NCBI RefSeq assembly: GCF_025290915.1
Contig: NZ_JAOCQE010000033.1
Coordinates: 1 to 38,390 of the forward strand
Length of the DNA stretch: 38,390 bases
Reading direction: 5' to 3'
DNA from: Streptomyces sp. 15-116A
GTDB lineage: Bacteria; Actinomycetota; Actinomycetes; Streptomycetales; Streptomycetaceae
Each line of letters starts with the position of its first letter. The first letter of the stretch is position 1. Positions 9,303 to 17,768 of this stretch are shown piece after piece. The notes under the pieces were generated by a model. It saw nothing but the letters and a program-made list of their open reading frames with translations, had not been told where the DNA came from and searched no databases. The position numbers were made by a program, and so were the translations under genes.

Positions 9303-9609
9303 GGATTTCGGTCCTACTGGCGTCTTGATGGGGGCCCGATGGCCCTTCCGGGGGTTGCCGGGGCCGTTGAACGTGTTCAGCAGGCGCCTGCGGATCGCGT
9401 ACCGACGGACGTGTTTCGAGGGGCTCACGCCTCGGGCCGAAACCCAGAGAGGCAGCTCACGCGGCATTGACAACGTGTGGCGCGGCTGACGGTTCCCGTA
9501 CTTAGACATGATCTAAGTCACGCGGGTCGGGCAGTGTAACACAGGGGCTGCCGGAGCTTGTGAAGGGGCGCACGAGCCACCCCCCTGAGGCGGGTGGATA
9601 CTCGATGCC
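9303..9609 (+). promoter_or_regulatory. Long leader of ndh with inverted repeats
   Basis: About 300 bases without a convincing gene separate the Rex operator from the ndh start. They hold an imperfect hairpin (GTTTCG 9413-9418 with CGAAAC 9438-9443, inner AGG/CCT), a TTGACA at 9467-9472, a perfect 7-bp inverted repeat ACTTAGA-CATGA-TCTAAGT (9500-9518) and the palindrome GTGTAACAC (9535-9543). If transcription starts at the Rex-controlled promoter, the leader is long and structured. Otherwise a second promoter near 9500 is controlled by the inverted repeat. I recognise no known riboswitch class. Confidence 0.4.
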
Positions 9610-11001
9610 ATGAGCACCACGGAGCGTCCCAGGATCCTCGTAGTAGGCGGTGGGTACGTAGGCCTGTACGCAGCTCGGCGCATCCAGAAGAAGATGCGTT
9701 ACGGCGAGGCGACCGTCACCGTCGTCGACCCGCGGTCGTACATGACCTACCAGCCCTTCCTCCCCGAAGCCGCCGCCGGCAGCATCTCCCCGCGTCACGT
9801 CGTCGTCCCGCTGCGACGCGTGCTTCCCAAGGCGGAGGTCCTCACCGGCCGGGTCACCACCATCGACCAGGACCGCAAGGTCGCCACGATCGCCCCGCTG
9901 GTCGGCGAGGCGTACGAGCTGCCCTTCGACTACCTGGTGATCGCGCTCGGCGCGGTCTCCCGCACCTTCCCGATCCCCGGCCTCGCCGAGCAGGGCATCG
10001 GCATGAAGGGCATCGAGGAGGCCATCGGCCTGCGCAACCACGTCCTCGAGCAGCTCGACAAGGCCGACTCCACCACCGACGAGGAGATCCGCCGCAAGGC
10101 GCTCACCTTCGTCTTCGTGGGCGGCGGCTTCGCCGGTGCCGAGACCATCGGCGAGGTCGAGGACATGGCCCGCGACGCGGCCAAGTACTACAAGAACGTG
10201 TCCCGTGAGGACATGCGCTTCATCCTCGTCGACGCCGCCGACAAGATCCTCCCCGAGGTGGGTCCGAAGCTCGGCAAGTACGGCAAGGAGCACCTGGAGA
10301 GCCGTGGCGTCGAGGTCTACCTGTCGACGTCCATGGACTCCTGCATCGACGGTCACGTGGTGCTGAAGAACGGCCTCGAGGTCGACTCCAACACGATCGT
10401 GTGGACCGCCGGCGTCAAGCCGAACCCGGCGCTCGCCCGCTTCGGCCTCCCGCTCGGTCCCCGCGGTCACGTCGACTGCGAGCCGACGCTCCAGGTCAAG
10501 GGCACCGACTACATCTGGGCCGCGGGCGACAACGCTCAGGTGCCCGACCTCGTGGGCCGCAAGGCGGGCAACGAGAACGCCTGGTGCCCGCCGAACGCCC
10601 AGCACGCGCTGCGCCAGGCCAAGGTCCTCGGCGACAACGTGGTCTCCGGTATGCGGGGCTTCCCGCAGAAGGAGTACAGCCACGCCAACAAGGGCGCGGT
10701 GGCGGGCCTCGGCCTGCACAAGGGCGTGGCGATGATCGTCATGGGCAAGATGAAGATCAAGCTCAAGGGCCGGCTCGCCTGGTACATGCACCGCGGCTAC
10801 CACGGCCTGGCGATGCCCACCTGGAACCGCAAGATCCGCGTCTTCGCCGACTGGACCCTGCAGATGTTCCTCAAGCGCGAGGTCGTCTCGCTGGGCGCGA
10901 TCGAGTCCCCCCGCGAGGAGTTCTACGAGGCCGCCAAGCCGGCCCCGGTCCCCGCGGCCGCCCAGCCCCAGAAGACCGAGGAAAAGGCCAAGGCCTCCTG
11001 A
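9610..11001 (+). CDS. ndh: Type II NADH dehydrogenase (NDH-2)
   Basis: This 463-residue single-subunit, FAD-containing enzyme passes electrons from NADH to menaquinone at the inner face of the membrane without pumping protons. Two Rossmann motifs are visible: VVGGGYVGLYAARR (about 11-24) for FAD and VFVGGGFAGAETIGE (about 169-183) for NADH. The C-terminal FAD motif is IWAAGDNAQVPD. C-terminal segments (for example MYHRGYHG-like YMHRGYHGLAMPTWNRK and DWTLQMFLKREVVS) match the amphipathic membrane-binding helices of NDH-2. ATG 9610 has GGTGGA about ten bases upstream. The distant Rex operator indicates induction when NADH accumulates, that is, when oxygen becomes limiting. Confidence 0.95.
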   Translation: MSTTERPRILVVGGGYVGLYAARRIQKKMRYGEATVTVVDPRSYMTYQPFLPEAAAGSISPRHVVVPLRRVLPKAEVLTGRVTTIDQDRKVATIAPLVGEAYELPFDYLVIALGAVSRTFPIPGLAEQGIGMKGIEEAIGLRNHVLEQLDKADSTTDEEIRRKALTFVFVGGGFAGAETIGEVEDMARDAAKYYKNVSREDMRFILVDAADKILPEVGPKLGKYGKEHLESRGVEVYLSTSMDSCIDGHVVLKNGLEVDSNTIVWTAGVKPNPALARFGLPLGPRGHVDCEPTLQVKGTDYIWAAGDNAQVPDLVGRKAGNENAWCPPNAQHALRQAKVLGDNVVSGMRGFPQKEYSHANKGAVAGLGLHKGVAMIVMGKMKIKLKGRLAWYMHRGYHGLAMPTWNRKIRVFADWTLQMFLKREVVSLGAIESPREEFYEAAKPAPVPAAAQPQKTEEKAKAS

Positions 11002-11014
11002 CCCCGGCCCCCTG

Positions 11015-11068
11015 AACACCCCGAAGGGGCCGCCCGCCATCCGTGGTGCGGGCGGCCCCTTCGGTGTT
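11015..11068 (+). terminator. Terminator after ndh, facing bldA
   Basis: AACACC-CGAAGGGGCCGCCCGC pairs with GCGGGCGGCCCCTTCGGTGTT around a loop near 11038-11047, a stem of about 20 bp with one bulged C. It lies between ndh and the opposing bldA tRNA and can serve both directions. Confidence 0.9.
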
Positions 11069-11129
11069 GTCCGTGGGCGTTCGAGAAGAGGTTCGAGGAG
11101 GTTTCGAGGGGTGCCGGGAGCGTGCGAAG

Positions 11130-11213
11130 TGCCCGGAGCCGGACTTGAACCGGCACGCCCGCGTAGGGGCAGCGAGGTTTAAGCTCGCCGTGTCTGCATT
11201 CCACCATCCGGGC
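11130..11213 (-). tRNA. bldA: tRNA-Leu (anticodon UAA), bldA
   Basis: On the minus strand the acceptor stem GCCCGGA/TCCGGGC closes a class II tRNA: D-arm with TGGTGGAATGCAGACAC, anticodon stem GCGAG/CTCGC with loop CTTAAAC, a long variable arm (CCC/GGG), and the T-arm GCCGG-TTCAAGT-CCGGC. Reading the loop, positions 34-36 are TAA, so it decodes the codon TTA. CCA is not encoded (the sequence after discriminator A is CTT). In Streptomyces the only tRNA for TTA is bldA, dispensable for growth but required for aerial mycelium and many antibiotics. I noticed no in-frame TTA in the coding sequences of this window. Its location beside ndh agrees with S. coelicolor as I recall it. Confidence 0.97.
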
Positions 11214-11242
11214 AGGCCATGGGCTCCGCGTCGAGTGCTCCG

Positions 11243-11270
11243 AGCCTATCGGCACGGCCCCTCCGCTCAG
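11243..11270 (-). promoter_or_regulatory. Candidate bldA promoter
   Basis: Reading the minus strand, CTGAGC (11270-11265), a 16-base spacer and TAGGCT (11248-11243) form a promoter whose start would lie about 20-25 bases before the mature tRNA 5' end at 11213. TAGGCT is a typical Streptomyces -10 box. Confidence 0.6.
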
Positions 11271-11644
11271 GGAGTGGGCAAGGCCATGTTGTCTTATTTT
11301 ATTGGCACCTGAGGGAGCATCAGCTGACGGGCAGGCCATCAGCACTTGCCAGCAGCCTTACGGGTGCACCTCGGCCTCGTACGCGAAATGACGGAATTTC
11401 ACCGTCCGGGCGGGGGCCTTCGGCGGTTTCTTCGAGCCCGTCGGCACGAGCGCTTCTCCTGCGGGCTCCCCTTCTCCATTAGGGGGACGGCATCAGCCCC
11501 AGGTATGACACGGCCCTCCCTGGTCCGCCCGGAGTCTCCCCCCGGAACCGGAGCAGCGGCTGACTCCACGACGAAAAGCACGGGGAACGATGGACACATC
11601 CCCCCAGCAACGTCGTACACGTCCCGACAGGAGCGTCCATTCCC
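11271..11644. other. Intergenic region between bldA and the ABC transporter genes
   Basis: No convincing gene is seen here. There is an A/T-rich patch at 11288-11303, directly upstream of the bldA promoter. A weak promoter-like pair, TTAGGG (11479) with TATGAC (11504) and a 19-base spacer, could serve the ABC genes. Nothing else stands out. Confidence 0.4.
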
Positions 11645-12415
11645 GTGACCACCGCACCCATCGCCGACCGGACCACCACCGTGGCCGCGCGCGCCACGGA
11701 GCTCTCGAAGATCTACGGCCAGGGCGAGACCCAGGTGGTCGCCCTGGACCGGGTCTCCGTCGACTTCCGGCAGGCCGAGTTCACCGCGATCATGGGCCCC
11801 TCCGGCTCCGGCAAGTCCACGCTGATGCACTGCGTCGCCGGCCTGGACACCTTCTCCTCCGGCTCCGTCCGCATCGGTGACGTCGAACTCGGCACCCTGA
11901 AGGACAAGCAGCTCACCAAGCTGCGCCGGGACAAGATCGGCTTCATCTTCCAGGCGTTCAACCTGCTGCCCACGCTGACCGCGCTGGAGAACATCACCCT
12001 GCCCATGGACATCGCGGGCCGTAAGCCGGACAAGCAGTGGCTCGACACGGTGATCGGCATGATCGGCCTGTCCGGGCGGCTCGGGCACCGGCCCTCGCAG
12101 CTCTCCGGCGGCCAGCAGCAGCGCGTCGCCGTCGCCCGCGCGCTCGCCTCCAAGCCGGACATCATCTTCGGCGACGAGCCCACCGGAAACCTCGACTCCC
12201 GCTCCGGCGCCGAGGTGCTCGGCTTCCTGCGCAACTCGGTGCGCGAGCTGGGGCAGACCGTCGTCATGGTCACCCACGACCCGGTGGCCGCCGCCTACGC
12301 GGACCGGGTGATCTTCCTCGCGGACGGCCGCATCGTCGACGAGATGTACGGGCCGACGGCCGACTCGGTGCTCGACCGGATGAAGCAGTTCGACGCCAAG
12401 GGCCGCACCAGCTGA
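11645..12415 (+). CDS. ABC transporter ATP-binding protein, MacB/LolD type
   Basis: A 256-residue ATPase that powers the permease encoded next to it. Walker A is GPSGSGKST (about 50-58), the Q-loop lies in IFQAFNLLPTLT, the ABC signature is LSGGQQQRVAVARAL (about 153-167), Walker B is IIFGDEPTGNLDS, and the switch His is in VTHDP. The EPTGNLDS form is typical of the MacB/LolD/FtsE subfamily, which act as mechanotransmitters or exporters of peptides, lipoproteins or antibiotics rather than as importers. GTG 11645 has AGGAG 11 bases upstream, which is rather far. The permease gene follows after 50 bases on the same strand, so the two form an operon. The substrate is unknown. Confidence 0.95.
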   Translation: MTTAPIADRTTTVAARATELSKIYGQGETQVVALDRVSVDFRQAEFTAIMGPSGSGKSTLMHCVAGLDTFSSGSVRIGDVELGTLKDKQLTKLRRDKIGFIFQAFNLLPTLTALENITLPMDIAGRKPDKQWLDTVIGMIGLSGRLGHRPSQLSGGQQQRVAVARALASKPDIIFGDEPTGNLDSRSGAEVLGFLRNSVRELGQTVVMVTHDPVAAAYADRVIFLADGRIVDEMYGPTADSVLDRMKQFDAKGRTS

Positions 12416-12465
12416 CGCCCTGTCGCCGCCCGCCTCCCGCACATCCCTCCGGACAGAGAAGATCC

Positions 12466-14994
12466 ATGTTCCGAACCGCCTTGCGCAACGTCCTCGCGCA
12501 CAAGGCCCGGCTCCTGATGACCGTCCTCGCCGTGATGCTCGGCGTGGCCTTCGTGTCGGGGACCCTGGTCTTCACCAACACCATCTCCAGCGCCCTGCAG
12601 AAGAGCTCCGCCAAGGGCTTCGACCACGTCGACGTCGCCGTCACCCCGAAGTGGAAGGACGCCGAGGGCGACCGGGTCGGCAAGAGCCACGAGCTCACCC
12701 GGGCCATGGTCGACGACAGCGCCCGGGTGCCCGGCGCCGAGCGGGCCATCGGCGTCGTCGGCGGCTTCACCGCCCTCGCCGACAAGGACGGCAAGCTCAT
12801 CGGCGACGGCTTCCAGTCGCAGGGCGGCAACTACTGGGGCACCAAGGACCCCCGCTACCCGCTGACCGAGGGCCACGCCCCGAAGGGCCCGGGCGAGATC
12901 CTCCTCGACTCCAGGACCGCCGAGCGCACCGGCTACCAGGTCGGCGACACCGTACGGCTCTCGGTCGACGGCCCGGTCCTCACCCCGAAGGTCACCGGCA
13001 TCTTCACCACCGACGACGGCAATGTCGCCGCCGGCGGCAGCCTCGCCCTGTTCGACACGGCGACCGCGCAGAAGCTGTTCGGCAAGCCGGGCGTCTTCGA
13101 CACCATCGAGGTCGAGGCGAAGGCCGGGGTCTCCGAGGCCGCGCTGAAGGCCCAGCTGGACAAGGCGCTGCCGAAGGGCGTCGTCGAGACGCAGACCGGC
13201 GAGACGCTCGCCGACGAGCAGGCCGAGACGATCGCCTCCTCGATGAGCGGACTCAAGCAGGGGCTGCTGGTGTTCGCCGGCATCGCGCTGTTCGTCGGCA
13301 CGTTCATCATCGCCAACACCTTCACCATGCTGGTCGCCCAGCGCACCAAGGAACTCGCCCTGCTCCGCGCCGTCGGCGCCTCCCGCCGGCAGGTCACGCG
13401 GTCGGTGCTGATCGAGGCGTTCGTCGTCGGCACGGTCGCCGCCGTGGCCGGTCTGGTCGCCGGTGTCGGCATCGGAGTGGGCCTGCGGTCCCTCATGGGC
13501 ACGCTGGAGGCGACGGTTCCCGACGGGCCGCTGGTCATCACCCCGGGCACAGTCGGCACCGCGTTCGCCGTCGGCATCCTCGTCACCATGCTCGCCGCCT
13601 GGCTGCCCGGCCGCCGTGCGGCGAAGATCCCGCCGGTGGCGGCGATGAGCTCCGTGCACGCCAAGGCGACCACCAAGTCCCTGGTGCTGCGCAACACCCT
13701 CGGCGCGCTGTTCTCCGCGGCCGGTGTCGCGGTGATCCTCGCGGCCACCACGATGGACGGCTCCGACGGCCAGGCCCCCATGGGCTTCGGCGCGGTCCTG
13801 CTGATCCTCGGCGTGTTCATCCTGACCCCGCTGCTGTCCCGGCCGCTGATCGCCGCCGCGGCGCCGGTCCTGCGCGCGTTCGGTGTCTCCGGCAAGCTCG
13901 CCCGGCAGAACTCGGTGCGTAACCCGCGCCGTACCGCGGCCACCGCGTCCGCGCTGATGATCGGCCTCACCCTGATCACCGGCATGACCGTGATGGCGGG
14001 CAGCCTGCAGAAGTCCATCGACAAGATGGCCGCCGAGGCGATCAAGGCCGACTACGTGGTCTCCATGGCGAACGGCAACCCGCTCTCCCCGGACGTCGCG
14101 CGCAAGCTCGAACAGGCCGGTGACGTCACCGCCACCAGCCCCCTGCGCAACGCGCCCTCCCGCATCGAAGGCCGGACCGAGTACCTGACCGGCGTCAACG
14201 GCGCCACGATCAGCGACCTGACCGACTTCGACGTCACGGACGGTGCTTTCAAGGTCGGCGGCAGCAAGATCGTCGCCGACGACGAGACCGCCAAGTCCTA
14301 CGGCTGGAAGGCCGGCTCGGACGTCACCGTCGCCTTCGAGGACGGCAAGAAGCAGAAGCTGACGGTCGCCGGGATCTACCGGGGCAACGACATGATCAGC
14401 GGCATCATGATCGACACCGCGACGCTCGCCCCGCACGCGTCGGAACCGGCCGACATGATGGTCATGGTGAAGACCGCCGACGGTGCCTCCTCGACGGTCA
14501 AGGACCAGCTGGAGAAGGCCCTCGGCACCAACCCGGCGATCAAGGTCCAGGACAAGAAGGACCTCTCCAACGAGATCGCGCAGATGTTCACGCTGATGCT
14601 GAACATGGTCTACGGCCTGCTCGCGATGGCGGTGATCGTGGCGGTCCTCGGCGTCATCAACACCCTCGCCATGTCGGTGTTCGAGCGCTCGCAGGAGATC
14701 GGCATGCTCCGCGCGATCGGTCTGGACCGCAAGGGCATCAAGCGGATGGTCCGCCTGGAGTCCCTGGTGATCTCCCTGTTCGGCGGGGTGCTCGGCATCG
14801 GCCTCGGCGTGTTCTTCGGCTGGGCGGCCGGTGAACTGCTCGGCACGAGGATGGCGACGTACGAACTGGTGCTGCCCTGGGGCCGCCTCGCGGTCTTCCT
14901 GCTGCTGGCCGCCACGGTGGGCGTCCTCGCGGCGCTGTGGCCGGCCCGGCGGGCCGCGCGGCTGAACATGCTGCAGGCGATCAAGGCGGAGTAG
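12466..14994 (+). CDS. ABC transporter permease, FtsX/MacB-like with two FtsX domains
   Basis: An 842-residue membrane protein working with the preceding ATPase. An N-terminal helix (about 16-38) is followed by a large extracytoplasmic MacB-type periplasmic-core domain (about 40-262). FtsX helices follow at about 264-290, 314-340 and 363-380. A middle hydrophobic pair (about 409-466) leads to a second extracytoplasmic domain, and a second FtsX set sits at about 707-735, 764-790 and 806-830. Both halves carry the coupling-helix style motif ELALLRAVGASRRQV / EIGMLRAIGLDRKGI. This duplicated layout is typical of actinobacterial DUF214-type permeases. ATG 12466 has only a weak AGAGAAG site. A strong bidirectional terminator follows. 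Confidence 0.94.
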   Translation: MFRTALRNVLAHKARLLMTVLAVMLGVAFVSGTLVFTNTISSALQKSSAKGFDHVDVAVTPKWKDAEGDRVGKSHELTRAMVDDSARVPGAERAIGVVGGFTALADKDGKLIGDGFQSQGGNYWGTKDPRYPLTEGHAPKGPGEILLDSRTAERTGYQVGDTVRLSVDGPVLTPKVTGIFTTDDGNVAAGGSLALFDTATAQKLFGKPGVFDTIEVEAKAGVSEAALKAQLDKALPKGVVETQTGETLADEQAETIASSMSGLKQGLLVFAGIALFVGTFIIANTFTMLVAQRTKELALLRAVGASRRQVTRSVLIEAFVVGTVAAVAGLVAGVGIGVGLRSLMGTLEATVPDGPLVITPGTVGTAFAVGILVTMLAAWLPGRRAAKIPPVAAMSSVHAKATTKSLVLRNTLGALFSAAGVAVILAATTMDGSDGQAPMGFGAVLLILGVFILTPLLSRPLIAAAAPVLRAFGVSGKLARQNSVRNPRRTAATASALMIGLTLITGMTVMAGSLQKSIDKMAAEAIKADYVVSMANGNPLSPDVARKLEQAGDVTATSPLRNAPSRIEGRTEYLTGVNGATISDLTDFDVTDGAFKVGGSKIVADDETAKSYGWKAGSDVTVAFEDGKKQKLTVAGIYRGNDMISGIMIDTATLAPHASEPADMMVMVKTADGASSTVKDQLEKALGTNPAIKVQDKKDLSNEIAQMFTLMLNMVYGLLAMAVIVAVLGVINTLAMSVFERSQEIGMLRAIGLDRKGIKRMVRLESLVISLFGGVLGIGLGVFFGWAAGELLGTRMATYELVLPWGRLAVFLLLAATVGVLAALWPARRAARLNMLQAIKAE

Positions 14995-15016
14995 TTCCTC
15001 CCGTACGGGCATGGCG

Positions 15017-15050
15017 CGGGCCCCGTTCCCTGTGCAGGGAACGGGGCCCG
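15017..15050. terminator. Bidirectional terminator between the permease and cfa
   Basis: A perfect 15-bp stem (15017-15031 with 15036-15050) with loop GTGC lies between the convergent permease and cfa genes and can stop transcription from both sides. Confidence 0.92.
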
Positions 15051-15063
15051 GTTGTCGTGTAGG

Positions 15064-16362
15064 TCAGTTCCAGGTGCGGCTGCGCAGGGGCAGGCCCGAG
15101 TCGCCGGCGGCGGGGGTCCTCACGGCGAGGACCTGGTTGACGCCGATGCGGTTGTGCTCGAAGGCCAGGGCGGAGGCGGCCATGTACAGCAGCCAGACCC
15201 GGGCCCGGCCGGGACTCGTGAGAACGACCGCACGGTCCCAGTCCGCCTCCAGACGCGCCACCCACGCCCGCAGCGTGAGCGCGTAGTGCTCCCGGATCGA
15301 CTCCAGGTCGCGTACCTCGAAACCGGCGCGCTCCAGATTCGACACGGTGGTGCCCACGGGGGCGAGTTCGCCGTCGGGGAAGACATAGGCGTCGATGAAC
15401 GCGTCCACGTGGTACGACGCCTCGTCCCGCTGCGGGCGGCGGGCGATCTGGTGGTTCAGCAGCCGGCCGCCCGGCCGCAGGAGGCGGTGCAGGACCGTCG
15501 CGTACTCCAGATAGCGCTCGGAGCCGACGTGCTCGGCCATTCCGATGGAGGAGATCGCGTCGTACGGGCCGTCCGTGACGTCGCGGTAGTCCTGGACGCG
15601 GATCTCCACCCGGTCGGTCAGGCCCTCGTCGGCGATCCGCTTACGGGCGTAGGCGGCCTGCTCCTGGGAGAGGGTGATGCCGACGACGCTCACGCCGTGC
15701 TCGCGGGCGGCGTGCAGGGCCATCGAGCCCCAGCCGCAGCCGACGTCCAGCAGCCGCTGACCCGGTCTCAGGGCGAGTTTGCGGCAGACCAGTTCGAGCT
15801 TGTCGTGCTGGGCCTGTTCGAGGGTGCCCTCGGGGGGCGGGGCCGGCCAGTAGGCGCACGAGTACACCATCGACGGGCCGAGGACGATCTCGTAGAAGTC
15901 GTTGCCCACGTCGTAGTGGTGGCTGATGGCCCGCCGGTCGCTGCGCCTGGTGTGCAGGCCGCGGCGCGGGCGGCGGGCCTCCTCGGGCGGCGGGGCGGGC
16001 GGCAGCGGGAGCCCGGAGAGGGCGATCAGGCCGCGGACGGCCGAGCGGAACTCCGGCTCGCGCAGGGCCTGGGCGAGGGTACGGGCGTCCTCCCCGCGCT
16101 CCCAGATCAGGCCGGAGAGGAGGTCGAGGGCCGTGTAGAGGTCGCCGTCGATGCCGAGGTCACCGGCCACCCAGGCGCGGGCGAGGCCGAGTTCGCCCGG
16201 CTTCCACAGGAGGTGGCGCACGGCCCGGCGGTTGCGGACGATCAGGGTCGGTGCGGTCGGGGGGCCGGCGAGGGAGCCGTCCCAGGCGCGGATGCGGAGG
16301 GGGAGGGGGGTGCCCAGCAACTGTTCGACGAGGCTCTTCAGCCGCGAGGCGGCGTCTGCCAT
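15064..16362 (-). CDS. cfa: Cyclopropane-fatty-acyl-phospholipid synthase family methyltransferase
   Basis: A 432-residue SAM-dependent enzyme expected to methylate unsaturated acyl chains of membrane phospholipids. The N-terminal region (about 1-115) has the lipid-binding features of the family (LIVRNRRAVRHLLWKPGELGLARAWVAGD). The catalytic domain starts with AISHHYDVGNDFY and YSCAYW, followed by the SAM motif LLDVGCGWGSMALHAA; SSIGMAEHVG and NHQIAR are further family signatures. ATG 16362 is chosen because GGAGG lies eight bases upstream; a GTG three codons earlier would overlap that site. It is divergent from the RCC1-repeat gene. Product chemistry (cyclopropane or methyl-branched) cannot be decided from sequence. 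Confidence 0.93.
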   Translation of the reverse strand: MADAASRLKSLVEQLLGTPLPLRIRAWDGSLAGPPTAPTLIVRNRRAVRHLLWKPGELGLARAWVAGDLGIDGDLYTALDLLSGLIWERGEDARTLAQALREPEFRSAVRGLIALSGLPLPPAPPPEEARRPRRGLHTRRSDRRAISHHYDVGNDFYEIVLGPSMVYSCAYWPAPPPEGTLEQAQHDKLELVCRKLALRPGQRLLDVGCGWGSMALHAAREHGVSVVGITLSQEQAAYARKRIADEGLTDRVEIRVQDYRDVTDGPYDAISSIGMAEHVGSERYLEYATVLHRLLRPGGRLLNHQIARRPQRDEASYHVDAFIDAYVFPDGELAPVGTTVSNLERAGFEVRDLESIREHYALTLRAWVARLEADWDRAVVLTSPGRARVWLLYMAASALAFEHNRIGVNQVLAVRTPAAGDSGLPLRSRTWN

Positions 16363-16565
16363 GGTGTACACCTCCGTGACGGGGAATCCCGGAATGTCCT
16401 CACCCACGTAAACACCAGCCGCCGCGCTTTGCCCACCGGCCCGCCCGTGTCGCGTGGGAGGGACGTATGAGTTCTCGTACTCACCCCCTCTTGAGGTGCT
16501 GTGCGCTGTCCGTGGACGCCGTCCCGCGGGACCGTGGGGCCACGTTGATCGGAGGGGGTGTGGCC

Positions 16566-17768
16566 ATGCGGCGATGGGTGCGGGGGGTGGCCGTCGGGGT
16601 CGCCGTGCTCGCGGTGGCCGGGTGCGGGAAGGCGGACCGGGCCGTGATGGCCGCGCCCGGGTGCCCGAAGGGGGCCGCCGCGCGGCCGGAGCCCAGGCAG
16701 GCGGAGGCGGGGAGCGTGTACGCCTTCGGGCCGTACTTCGGGGCGCCGAAGGGATTCCGCGAGGGGCCCGTGCCCGGGCTGACCGAGGTCGTCTCGCTCG
16801 CCGACAGCGGGCACACCACCGTCGCCGTACGTTCCGACGGCACCGTCTGGTCCTACGGCACCAACGTCGGCGGGTCCCTGGGACACGGCTCCCTCGACCG
16901 CGTCCACGAGGCCGAGCCCCGGCAGGTGACCGGGATCGGCCCCGCGCGAGCCGTGTACAGCAGCGGGCCAACCTTCTTCGTCGTGCTCAGGGACGGCACC
17001 GTCATGGCGTGGGGCGCGGACCGGTTCCTCGTCAGGGGAGGCAAGCGCGAGGGCGACACGGGCGTGGCCGTGCCCGAGCGGGTGGCGCGGGCCGGGGACG
17101 TCGTGTCCATGGGGCCCGGTGAGCTCAACGTCCTCGCGCTGCGCGGGGACGGACGGGTCCTCGGCTGGGGCATCAACCTCACCGACGTCCTCGGCGACCG
17201 GAACAGCACCGGGATCCAGACCGTCCCCGGTGTCGAGGGCGTCGTCGAGGTCGCCTCCGCGGGGGAGGCCGTCGTCGCGCTGACGGCGGGCGGCACGGTC
17301 TGTGCCTGGGGCAACAACGTGCACGGGCTGCTCGGCGTCGAACCCACGGGCGGCCAGAGCGGCCGGCCGGTGCACGTGCGCGGGCTGAAGGACATCGTGC
17401 AGGTGGCCGGCGGGACGGATGTCGCCTACGCCCTCGACCGGGACGGTGCCGTGTGGGCGTGGGGCCGGGGCGTGAGCGGCGCACTGGGCGACGGGAAGAC
17501 CGCGCACCACAACGCCGCGCGGCCCGCCCGGGTGGCCGGGCTGCCCCCGATCCGCCGCATCTCCGCCGCCCAGCGCACGGGGTACGCCATCGACACCGAG
17601 GGCCGCCTGTGGGGCTGGGGCTCCGGCACGGTGGTCGGCCGGCACGCGGGGACCACGCACGGCACCGCCCGGCCGGTGCGCATCCCGCTGCCGGGTCCCG
17701 TGCTCGACGTGTCGGGACACCATGCGGTCCTGCGGGACCACGAACGCCGGGCGATCACCAAGGACTGA
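16566..17768 (+). CDS. RCC1-repeat beta-propeller lipoprotein
   Basis: A 400-residue predicted lipoprotein. The signal peptide ends in a good lipobox, LAVAGC, near residue 20. The mature part contains about seven RCC1-type repeats with the pattern V-x-x-W/F-G: VYAFGPYFG, VWSYGTNVGGSLGHG, VMAWGADRF, VLGWGINLTDVLGD, VCAWGNNVHGLLG, VWAWGRGVSGALGDG and LWGWGSGTVVG. They should close into a seven-bladed propeller outside the membrane. ATG 16566 (GGAGGGGG eight bases upstream) gives the lipobox the correct position; longer in-frame starts would bury it. RCC1 propellers in eukaryotes act as exchange factors or binding platforms; the bacterial role is unknown. A 7-bp tandem repeat begins at its stop codon. 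Confidence 0.88.
   Translation: MRRWVRGVAVGVAVLAVAGCGKADRAVMAAPGCPKGAAARPEPRQAEAGSVYAFGPYFGAPKGFREGPVPGLTEVVSLADSGHTTVAVRSDGTVWSYGTNVGGSLGHGSLDRVHEAEPRQVTGIGPARAVYSSGPTFFVVLRDGTVMAWGADRFLVRGGKREGDTGVAVPERVARAGDVVSMGPGELNVLALRGDGRVLGWGINLTDVLGDRNSTGIQTVPGVEGVVEVASAGEAVVALTAGGTVCAWGNNVHGLLGVEPTGGQSGRPVHVRGLKDIVQVAGGTDVAYALDRDGAVWAWGRGVSGALGDGKTAHHNAARPARVAGLPPIRRISAAQRTGYAIDTEGRLWGWGSGTVVGRHAGTTHGTARPVRIPLPGPVLDVSGHHAVLRDHERRAITKD

Noticed and set aside
9297..9509. A 70-codon minus-strand frame in the ndh leader
   Set aside because: It has no ribosome site, a lower third-position G/C content than real genes here, ends inside the Rex operator and shows no known family. The leader explanation is simpler, although conservation would reopen the question.
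11040..11220. Reading the bldA region as a protein-coding extension of short plus-strand frames
   Set aside because: The complete class II tRNA cloverleaf on the minus strand explains the sequence. The plus-strand frames have no motif or ribosome site.
12295..15012. A 905-codon minus-strand frame opposite the FtsX permease
   Set aside because: Low-complexity translation without motifs; the opposite strand encodes an unmistakable ABC permease.
16467..16565. A 33-codon N-terminal extension of the RCC1 protein, or a separate leader peptide with two Cys
   Set aside because: It would place the lipobox about 50 residues into the protein and lacks the Arg-rich pattern of known Streptomyces cysteine leader peptides. 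ATG 16566 has a strong ribosome site.
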